Assembly (NCBI GenBank): GCA_024278275.1
Contig: JAJRTN010000105.1
Location: forward strand, 1-32,166
Direction: 5' to 3'
Length of the DNA: 32,166 bases
Source of the DNA: Candidatus Hydrogenedentota bacterium
GTDB lineage: Bacteria > Hydrogenedentota > Hydrogenedentia > Hydrogenedentales > JAJRTN01
Both the position numbers and the translations under genes were made by a program. The notes beneath the pieces were generated by a model that worked only from the letters and a program-made list of their open reading frames with translations, made no database searches and was not told the DNA's origin. Shown here piece after piece: positions 9,177 to 17,100 of this stretch. Each line of letters begins with the position of its first letter. Position 1 is the stretch's first letter.

Positions 9177-9658
9177 GTATTTTTCGGCGCCTGTCCCGGC
9201 CATTGGCGGGAAGACGATTTTCAGTGCGATCACCCCATTCAGGGAACAGGGACCGAACGCGGACCGACGGAGGGCACGTGCTAAGATTCTCGCTTTCGCC
9301 AACGGTGATCCTCCACGGGCCTTCCCCATCCGTGATTGCGAGAACGCGGCGCGGAACAAGCCGTTACGTGATAGGGAAAGTACGTTTTTGCGAAAGCGCA
9401 GTAACGTGGCAGCCTGGTGTAAGAGCGTGGGCCTGGGGGGCGATAACCCGCAGGGGGACACCTCGGCCCATGGCGCTCGCGGGAACGGGTAAGCCGGGGT
9501 GGGAGATTGGCGATCATTCATATTTATTCAATCTTGAACAACTAATGTATGACCTGTCGAAATATTATTATTCAATTCTGACAATACACTAACGATTAAA
9601 AGGGCGATACGGAAGCAATTTACGGAAATAATCTCTTAAAATCGGTTTATTTCCATTT
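9160..9658. other. Long intergenic region with inverted repeats and an AT-rich island
   Basis: No gene is recognisable here. The part 9160-9510 is GC-rich and contains inverted repeats: TTCTCGC (9287-9293) with GCGAGAA (9338-9344), and CGTTAC (9362-9367) with GTAACG (9401-9406), the latter enclosing a small TGCG-AAAG-CGCA hairpin. The part 9515-9655 is sharply AT-rich against the genome. It holds the palindrome TTCAA-TC-TTGAA (9527-9538) and an imperfect TGTCGAA...TTCTGACA dyad (9555-9583), just upstream of a sigma-54 promoter candidate. It may contain activator or bending-protein sites, or a small structured RNA; I recognise no known riboswitch. Confidence 0.5.
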
Positions 9659-9674
9659 TGGTATGAGCTTTGCT
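9659..9674 (+). promoter_or_regulatory. Candidate sigma-54 (-24/-12) promoter for the PEP-CTERM gene
   Basis: TGGTATG-AGCT-TTGCT matches the sigma-54 consensus TGGCACG-N4-TTGCW at all key positions: the -24 GG, the -12 GC and the full TTGCW box, with two C-to-T changes in the -24 element. The expected transcription start is near 9685, leaving a leader of about 115 nt before the start codon at 9801. PEP-CTERM genes in other bacteria are known to be controlled by sigma-54-dependent response regulators (PrsK/PrsR type), and an NtrC-type activator is encoded at 25816-27213. Confidence 0.55.
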
Positions 9675-9800
9675 CTTAGTGGAGCGAAGCAAATGGGGGG
9701 CACGGCGTGAATGGCTGTGTCCGGGTAGAATCAGTTCGGGGCCGTGCCCCATCGGCGGCCGGGCGAGGGAAATACGGGAAACAGAGGAGATGCAAAACCC

Positions 9801-10664
9801 ATGAAACACTTTTTATTGCTGACTGTCATGGCCGTGGTCCTGGCGGGTGCACAGGCGAGCGCCCTCACGTATGCGGTCGAAGCCGAATACCTGGTAAACG
9901 GCGGGGTCGTCGATTCTGATTCCATGACAGGGCCGCCGCTGCCCATTGACGCCGAGGTGCTTTCGCCCATGCCGACGCACGACACGGGGCCGGACCCCGG
10001 CTTTGCGCAGGCATCGGTTGACGGCCTGGGCTTTTCGTCGGCCGCGGTGGACGGGATTTTCTGGAATGTGGAGCCGAGCAACACGTTGACGGCCACGGCG
10101 ACGACTTCGGAAACCGTGACAAACACCTCCGGCAACCTCATGAACTACGACTATGATTTCTGGGTGGCGGCACCCGAGTTGATTATCTCGGACTTTGCCG
10201 GTGCCGCCGCGGGCGACCCGGGCGCGCCGGTCATCAGCTACGTGCTGGATATCCGGTTGGATGGCGTGAGTATTTGGGGTTCTTCGGCCGTGTTGAACGG
10301 AGGCCTTGTGTCGCACACCCTCACGAAGACGGGGGAAGACCTCGGTGGAACCTTTTTCTCAGACCCGGGCTGGAGCGGTAATATTTTTGGATACCAATTC
10401 GATGCCTTCGCGGGGAATCTCGACCTGGGAAGTCTCAGTAACGGAGAGAGTCTTGTCCTGGAGACGTTTCTGACGGTAAGCGTCAACGCCGGTGGCTACG
10501 AGTTGGGCGGTGCGGCCAGCATACTGGATCCCGGTTCAACCGAAGGCGCCTTTGGTGGCATCGTGAACGGGAGCGGTGGCCCCGTCGTTCCGGAACCGGC
10601 CAGTTTGACGCTTCTGGGCCTGGGTTTGATCGGCATGACGGCGCGCCGTTTTCGCGGACGGTAG
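9801..10664 (+). CDS. PEP-CTERM domain exported protein
   Basis: A 287-residue secreted protein. A Sec signal peptide (MKHFLLLTVMAVVLAGAQASA) is followed by a beta-rich, Thr/Ser-rich body of unknown function. It ends with a textbook PEP-CTERM sorting signal: VPEP (263-266), a hydrophobic stretch (SLTLLGLGLIGMTA) and the basic tail RRFRGR. In known systems this signal is recognised by an exosortase, and the proteins often travel with exopolysaccharide or floc formation. Neither an exosortase gene nor an EPS cluster lies in the window. The ATG at 9801 was chosen because the signal peptide starts there and AGGAG lies 11 nt upstream; 19 further in-frame codons upstream are not signal-like. It is a single-gene unit ended by the terminator at 10703. 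Confidence 0.9.
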   Translation: MKHFLLLTVMAVVLAGAQASALTYAVEAEYLVNGGVVDSDSMTGPPLPIDAEVLSPMPTHDTGPDPGFAQASVDGLGFSSAAVDGIFWNVEPSNTLTATATTSETVTNTSGNLMNYDYDFWVAAPELIISDFAGAAAGDPGAPVISYVLDIRLDGVSIWGSSAVLNGGLVSHTLTKTGEDLGGTFFSDPGWSGNIFGYQFDAFAGNLDLGSLSNGESLVLETFLTVSVNAGGYELGGAASILDPGSTEGAFGGIVNGSGGPVVPEPASLTLLGLGLIGMTARRFRGR

Positions 10665-10702
10665 AGCCTGCGGTTCGGCACTGTAATTCTCGACGAGAAC
10701 AG

Positions 10703-10731
10703 GCCCCCGGCCATGTGCCGGGGGCTTCCTT
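10703..10731 (+). terminator. Rho-independent terminator after the PEP-CTERM gene
   Basis: GCCCCCGGC (10703-10711) pairs with GCCGGGGGC (10717-10725) around a 5-nt loop, followed by TTCCTT. It lies 38 nt past the stop codon. A 10-bp direct repeat, TTCTCGACGA, flanks it on both sides (10687-10696 and 10735-10744). Confidence 0.8.
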
Positions 10732-10744
10732 ATCTTCTCGACGA

Positions 10745-11448
10745 CCGGGCATCCGGCTTTGCCCTGCCCGTGTGCGTCCGGTGAACCTGAAAAGTGTAAG
10801 ATTATTTGAACACGGGCCTGGCCGGATGTATGAATTTCAAGCCTTTGTGTCGGTGTATTGAGGACGATATTCTTTGTTAAGCGATTTGTGTGCAAGGACT
10901 TAAATGGCCATCGGAGGCTGGGGTGCCATGCGATGGGATCCCCCGGATCCAGGCTGTTGGTTCAAATAATTGTACACACCAGGGGGGAGTTCCCGGACGT
11001 GGGTGGTCTTTTCAAGTCCTGTCCCATACGATGGCTGCGATTAGTGTGAATTATCTATCAAGAATTCTTTTCTATCTTTCCCCAGTATGGCATGCCCTTG
11101 CTCAAGGTACCTTTGACAACGATGGTGGCACGGTTTTGGCCTCCCTTGGCTTTCTTTCGAAGGTGTGCAAGGCTCATCGATGGAATGGTGGGCCATGCGA
11201 CGGTGGTTTCAGAAGGCACGCTGTCGCCTCATGGTTGAGTGCGGCGGAATGACGCGTTTGCTTTTCCCGGGTCCCCGTTTTTTCGTGGTGGAAACGACGG
11301 GTTCCGGAATGGGCGCCTTTATCATGCGTTCTTCTGCAGAAAGTTTTTTTTGATCCCTCAAATGTCTCCAATGACGTCTGTTGAAGCGCATGGGCGCGGT
11401 GGTTGTGAACAGCTTGGCGAAGGTACAGGAGGGGAAGGAGTGCAGGCA
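10745..11448. other. Roughly 700-nt intergenic region without a supported gene
   Basis: I see no credible coding region here. In-frame sequence continues upstream of 11449 to 11239, but it lacks protein-like features and has no better ribosome site. The region contains a strong sigma-54 promoter candidate at 11126. The rest is less GC-rich than the genes and carries no recognisable repeats or RNA gene. Confidence 0.5.
11126..11141 (+). promoter_or_regulatory. Candidate sigma-54 promoter for the repeat-protein genes
   Basis: TGGCACG-GTTT-TGGCC has a perfect -24 element and the invariant -12 GC, with one mismatch in the -12 box (TGGC for TTGC). The expected start is near 11152, about 300 nt before the chosen ATG at 11449. 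It is the second sigma-54-like site ahead of an exported-protein gene in this window, which makes chance less likely for both. Confidence 0.5.
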
Positions 11449-14097
11449 ATGCAGGATCCAATCGCAGGGGGATTCCGTTCAAAGGGGGGCAGGTCAGGGC
11501 ATCTCCGTTATTTCCGGCGGACGATCCGCTTGCTTGGTTTCAGCTTTTTCTTGGCGCTGGCGGCGCAACCGCCGGCGACGGGCCAGTCCCTGTCCGGGAC
11601 CATTACGGACCAGACGACCGGCCTGCCGTTGAGCGGGATCGACACGGATGTGTTCGAAGTGAGCCGCCCCAGCACCAATCTCGGCGGCGGGCCTACGGAT
11701 CTGAATGGCCAATACACGGTGGTGCTTCCGGGACCCGGGCAGTACATCATCCGGGCGGACCCGGTATTGGCGGACGGCGTGGCCGACGAGTATTACCAGA
11801 ATGCGTTCCTGAAGAGCGATGCCACGCCGCTGACCGTGGGGGCGGGGCAGGCCCTGACGGGGATAGACATGGCCCTTGCCCCCGGGGTCCCGGTTTCGGG
11901 AACCATCACCGATGCCGTCAACGGTGCGGTTCTCGGTTCCATCGACATGGACATTTACGCCTGGAACGGCGCTTTCCTGGCCAACTACAACGCGATAACC
12001 GCGGTGGATGGCACGTACGCGCTGGGGTCGCTGCCGCCGGGCACGTATTTTGTCGCGGCGGATCCGGATCCGGCGCAGAACCAATTCTACCTGCGCACCT
12101 TTTACGGGGGCGCCACGGATATTGCCCTGGCCACGCCCATCACCGTGGGAAGCACCGGGGTGACCAATATCAATATCGCCCTTTCGGCGGCGGGCTCCAT
12201 CGCAGGGGTGGTGACCGACGCTGTCACGGGCCAGCCCTTGAGCGGCATTGATATCGATCTTTTCGACTCCCTGGGAAAACGGGTGAGCGCCAACAGCATT
12301 ACGGACCTTACCGGTGCGTACGATATCGGTCCCGTGGCGACGGGCAGTTACTATGTGCGGGTGGATCCGACCATTGCCCAGGGCTATGCCCGGACCTTTT
12401 ACCCGGCCGCGGTGAATATCGCGGGCGCCACGCTGGTTTCGGTCGTGGCGGGGGGGCGCACCACGGGGGTGAACGTGGCCCTGCAGGAGGGGGGCGCCAT
12501 TTCCGGGACCCTGACGGACGTCTCGACGGGCGCGCCCCTGTCGGGCATCGATCTTGATTTGTTCAATGAACTGGGAGCGCGGATGGACGTCACCACCAAG
12601 ACCGACGCGACCGGCTTTTATGCGATTGGCCCGGTGGGTTCGGGGCTGTACACCCTGCGCGCCGACCCGACCCTCTTGCAGGGGTACGCGATGCAGTACT
12701 ACGTGAACGCCCTGGCGGAATCGATGGCCACGCTGATCAGCGTGACGGGCGGGGCCACCACCACGGGCATCGACCTGGCGCTGAGTGCGGGGGGCACCAT
12801 CAGCGGAACGGTCCGTGAGTCGGGCACCACCACGCCCTTGGACGCCATTGACCTGGATTGCTACGACAGCCTGGGCAACCGCATCGATTTCACGACCAAG
12901 ACCGGCCTGACGGGGCAGTACACCATCGGCCCGCTGCCGAGCGGTACGTATTTCCTGCGCGCCGATCCAACGCCGCTCCAGGGCTACGCGCAACAGTACT
13001 ATAACGGGAAGGCCGACATTAACCTGGCGACGCCCATCGTGGTCTCGGGCGGTTTTGATACGCCGGGGATAGATTTCTACCTGGAAGGGGCAGGTACGAT
13101 TACGGGCACCGTGCGGGACGGCGCGGGACTTCCCGTGGCGGGCATGGACCTGGATTTGTACGATGCCGCCACGGGTACGCGTTTCCGTCAGGGCGGATTG
13201 ACGGATGTCAACGGGGTGTACCAGTTCAGCCAGTTAAGCCCGGGCCTGTACAAGGTCCGCGTGGACCCCACGCTGTTGAGCGGTTACGCCATGGAATACT
13301 TCAGCAACAAGATTGCCAAGTCCGTGGCGGACACGGTGGCGGTTACGGCGAACACGGTCACGAGCGGCATTGATTTTACCGTCGAGTCGGGCGCATCCAT
13401 TTCGGGTCGGATCACCGACCTGGTTTCAGGGCTCTCCCTTTCCGGTATGGACATGGATATCCTGGTGGCGGCCACGCTGCTGCGCCTGGATCAAAGCGCG
13501 GTGACCGACGTGGGCGGAAATTATCTCATCGGCACGTTGCCGCCGGGGCAATACCTGGTTCGGGCGGACCCGCCCTCGGGCGTGTTCTACGAGTTGACCT
13601 ATTACGGGCAGGCCGCGGCCGCGGCCGATGCCACGCTGGTCGGCCTGGCCGGGGGAAACGCCGCCACGAATGTCAATATCGCTCTCCCCAACGCTTCCGC
13701 CACGCTGCGGGAACAGTTCCATGCGCTGGATACGGCGGGTAACGGGGATGGCCGCTTGAGCCTGGCCGAGGCCCGTGTCGCCCTTCCCGCCCTGACGAGT
13801 CTCAAGTTTGACTCGTGGGATGGAAACAACGATGGTTTCCTGTCCCTGGATGAGTTGATCGCGTCCAGCACCGGGTCTTCCGGGGGGCTGGCCGCGGTTT
13901 GGGTGGACGGCAGCCATATGGGGAGTGAGATGGGCACCTTCGATCTTCCCTTCAACACCCTGGAGGAAGGGGAATTGGCCCTGACGCCCGGTGGCACGCT
14001 CCACATGGTAACGGGAGCCTACGCGGAGACCTTACGCATCGCCCGGCCCATGCGTGTGCTCCGGTCCGGCGGTCCCGTGGTGGTTGGCCGCCCATGA
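11449..14097 (+). CDS. Secreted protein with seven carboxypeptidase-regulatory-like repeats, EF-hands and a beta-helix-type tail
   Basis: An 882-residue protein. After a charged start and a hydrophobic signal segment (LLGFSFFLALAAQPPATGQ) come seven tandem modules of about 95-100 residues. Each opens with a strand like ISGTVTD, then the acidic motif (G)IDxDxF/Y, a turn DxxGxYxIGPLPSG, YFLRADP and a YY motif. This is the carboxypeptidase-regulatory-like/CnaB-like beta-sandwich type. Two EF-hand loops follow (DTAGNGDGRLSL near residue 760, DGNNDGFLSLDEL near 790), then a segment like the start of a right-handed parallel beta-helix (PFNTLEEGELALTPGGTLHM). The protein stops there with no membrane anchor. 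I start at ATG 11449 (AAGGAG 8 nt upstream); an in-frame start at 11239 would add 70 implausible residues. It is paralogous to the next gene and probably lies at the cell surface or is released. Confidence 0.8.
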   Translation: MQDPIAGGFRSKGGRSGHLRYFRRTIRLLGFSFFLALAAQPPATGQSLSGTITDQTTGLPLSGIDTDVFEVSRPSTNLGGGPTDLNGQYTVVLPGPGQYIIRADPVLADGVADEYYQNAFLKSDATPLTVGAGQALTGIDMALAPGVPVSGTITDAVNGAVLGSIDMDIYAWNGAFLANYNAITAVDGTYALGSLPPGTYFVAADPDPAQNQFYLRTFYGGATDIALATPITVGSTGVTNINIALSAAGSIAGVVTDAVTGQPLSGIDIDLFDSLGKRVSANSITDLTGAYDIGPVATGSYYVRVDPTIAQGYARTFYPAAVNIAGATLVSVVAGGRTTGVNVALQEGGAISGTLTDVSTGAPLSGIDLDLFNELGARMDVTTKTDATGFYAIGPVGSGLYTLRADPTLLQGYAMQYYVNALAESMATLISVTGGATTTGIDLALSAGGTISGTVRESGTTTPLDAIDLDCYDSLGNRIDFTTKTGLTGQYTIGPLPSGTYFLRADPTPLQGYAQQYYNGKADINLATPIVVSGGFDTPGIDFYLEGAGTITGTVRDGAGLPVAGMDLDLYDAATGTRFRQGGLTDVNGVYQFSQLSPGLYKVRVDPTLLSGYAMEYFSNKIAKSVADTVAVTANTVTSGIDFTVESGASISGRITDLVSGLSLSGMDMDILVAATLLRLDQSAVTDVGGNYLIGTLPPGQYLVRADPPSGVFYELTYYGQAAAAADATLVGLAGGNAATNVNIALPNASATLREQFHALDTAGNGDGRLSLAEARVALPALTSLKFDSWDGNNDGFLSLDELIASSTGSSGGLAAVWVDGSHMGSEMGTFDLPFNTLEEGELALTPGGTLHMVTGAYAETLRIARPMRVLRSGGPVVVGRP

Positions 14098-14176
14098 TGG
14101 GAAACTACCTGGAAAGAACCAGGCCTGTGAAGGCCGGAAATGCGCGCCCGTGAGGATGGGACGCGGGGAGATGTAC

Positions 14177-17100
14177 ATGTTGTCTCACGTGGAAAAGAAT
14201 CGTCGGCTCATGCCGGGAATCCTGTTGGCCTTTACCTTGGTCGCCGTGACCCTGGCGGCCGGCGCGGCGGAAACCATTTCCGGCCGGGTGACCAACGCCG
14301 GCACGGGCAATGGCATTATCGGCATTGACCTGGATGTGTTTGACACGCTGAACCAGCCCGTGGTGGTGAGCGGCGCGCGCACGGGGACCAACGGTGCGTT
14401 TACCCTGACCCTGCCCGGCCCGGGTGTCTACAAGGTGCGCGCCGATGCCAGCCTGGGCGACGGGTTTGTCGATCTTTTCTACAACCAGTCCTTCCTGCGC
14501 AGCGAGGCGCAACTGATTACCGTCAACGCGGGACAGGCCGTAACGGGTATCAACATGGCCCTTTCCATCGGCCATGAGATTTCCGGTCGTGTCACCGCCT
14601 CTGGAACGCCGGCGGCGGGGATTGATATGGACGTGTTCGCGGCGAATGGCGAGTTCCTCAGCGGCTATCCGGCCACCACGGCCGCCGATGGCACTTTTGT
14701 TATCGGCGCGCTTCCCAGTGGCGACTATTTTGTTCGTGCCGATCCCGATCCACTCCTCAACCAGTTTTACGTGCGCACTTACTTCGGCGGCGGCAGCGAT
14801 ATACCGGGGGCCACGGCGGTTACCGTGGGGAACGGGAGTGTCTCGGGCATCAACATTGACATGGCGCCCGGCGGAACCATTGTGGGCCGCGTGACGTCGG
14901 CCGACACGGGCTTGCCGCTGGAGGGAATCGACCTGGACCTGTTTCTGAGTACGGGCGCGCGCCTCCCCCAGACCGCCCGAACCGACGCGCAGGGATTCTA
15001 CGAGATTGGTCCCGTACCTGCCGAGGCGTATATTATCCGCGCGGACCCCAGCCTCACGCAGCCGTATGTGCGCGTCTATTACCCGGCGGCGGCCCGCCCG
15101 GCCGACGCTCAACCCATCACCGTCACCGCGGGGGGGCGTTCCCTGGGGATCAACATGGCGTTGGCGCCGGGGGGGACCCTGGCCGGCCACATACGGGACG
15201 GGCGAACGGGGCTGCCCATCGACGACGTGGATCTGGATGCCTTCGACGACCAGGGGCTGCGGGTGGACCAGAACGCCCGGAGCGCGGCCGATGGGAGTTA
15301 CGCGCTGGGGCCGGTGCCCGCGGGCGTTTACGTGTTGCGTGTCGACCCGTCACTGGGCCAGGGCTATCCCCGGATCTACCATCCCAACGCCGTGCGTAGC
15401 GCCGATGCCGTGCCGCTGTCGGTGGTGGCGGGAGCCCGGACGGACGGCGTGGACTTCGATATTTTTCGCGGTGGGAGCATCGCCGGAACCGTGACCGACC
15501 TGGCCACGGGCACACCCCTGGCCGACATCGATATCGATATTTTTGATGTGCTCGGTTTTCGTGTGGATCAGACGGCGCGCACCCTGGCCGACGGCACCTA
15601 TGAGATAGGTATTCTCAATGAAGGCGACTATGTGCTGCGCGTGGATCCCACCCTCGAACAGGGGTACCCGCGCACCTATTTCCCGGGCGTGCGGCAGCAA
15701 AGCGACGGAACTCCCATCACCGTGACGGAGAATGTACAAACCTCCCAGGTGGATTTTGCCCTCTCCCCCGGCGGCACCATCAGCGGAACGGTCCGGGATG
15801 CCCGTACGGGCACACCCCTGCCGGACATCGATCTTGACTGTTTCGATGCTCTGGGCGCGCGCGTCGATGTAAACGCCACGACCGGACCGGACGGAAACTA
15901 CACCCTTGGGATACTCGCGCCGGGCAGCTATTTCGTCCGGGCCGACCCAAGCCAGGCGCAGCTTTTCGCGGAGATCTTTTACCCGGGGCGCGCGGACATC
16001 AATTTGGCCGAGCCGGTGGTGGTCACCGCATCCACGGACACGGCGGGCGTGGATTTCGATCTGCCCTTGGCGGGCACCATTACGGGCGTGGTCCGGGATG
16101 CCGGCCAGAACCCGCTGATCGGGGTTGATATGGACCTTTACGACGCCACCACGGGGCAGCGTCTGCGGAAGAGCGCGCGCACGGATGCAAGTGGCCGATA
16201 CACCATTGCATCCCTGGCGCCGGGTGATTACAAGTTGCGCTGCGACCCCGATTCCACCATGGGGTACGCCCGCCTGTATTATGACGGGCAGGCGAGTCGG
16301 GGGCGGGCGGCCACCCTCGCCGTGGCGGAGGAGACGCTCCTGTCCAATGTGGATTTTCTTTTGCCCGCGGCCGCGTCGATTGCCGGACGCCTCACCGACA
16401 GTATCGACGGGACCCCCCTGGCCGACATGGACATCGACGTGTTCGAGGCGTTGACGCAAACCCATATGGATCAGACCGCCAGGACCGATGGCAATGGCGC
16501 GTACCAGGTGAACCTGTTGCCCCCCGGCGATTATACCGTTCGGGCCAACCCGGCGCTTCCACCCTTTGTTGATACCTATTACGAAGGTTCCGCTACGATG
16601 GAAAGCGCGACCCTGGTCACGCTCGCGGCCGGCTCCCGGCTTGCGGGGCTTGACATCGCCGTGCTTCGACAGGGCGCCCAGGATGACCTGACGCCCCCGG
16701 TGATCACCTTGCAGGGCGTGGCCGACATAACGCTGGAATGTGGAAACACCTACACGGAGCCGGGCTTCTCGGCGACGGACGACGTGGACGGTGATATCAC
16801 GGACCAGGTGGTGACGGGCGGGGACGCCATCGACGGCACGGCGCCATCGGTCGGAAGCTACACGGTCACCTACGATGTTCGTGACGCCGCCGGTAACGCG
16901 GCCGTGCAGGCGACCCGAACCGTAACGGTACGGGACACAACGGCTCCGTTGATATCCCTGTTGGGCGCGACGAGTGTGACGGTTTCGTGCGGCCAGGCCT
17001 ACACGGACGCGGGCGCGACGGCGACGGACGGGTGTGAGGGGAACCTCGACGGGCGTATTGCCGTGGGCGGCGACACGGTGGACACCACGACGCCGGGCAC

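Noticed and set aside
9095-9592. Possible 165-codon gene on the plus strand in the mtlD/PEP-CTERM spacer
   Set aside because: It starts inside the mtlD coding region, crosses a sharp change in base composition, and has no ribosome site or recognisable features.
9697-9712. GGGCACG-GCGT-GAATG as a second sigma-54 site near the PEP-CTERM gene
   Set aside because: The -12 GC is absent.
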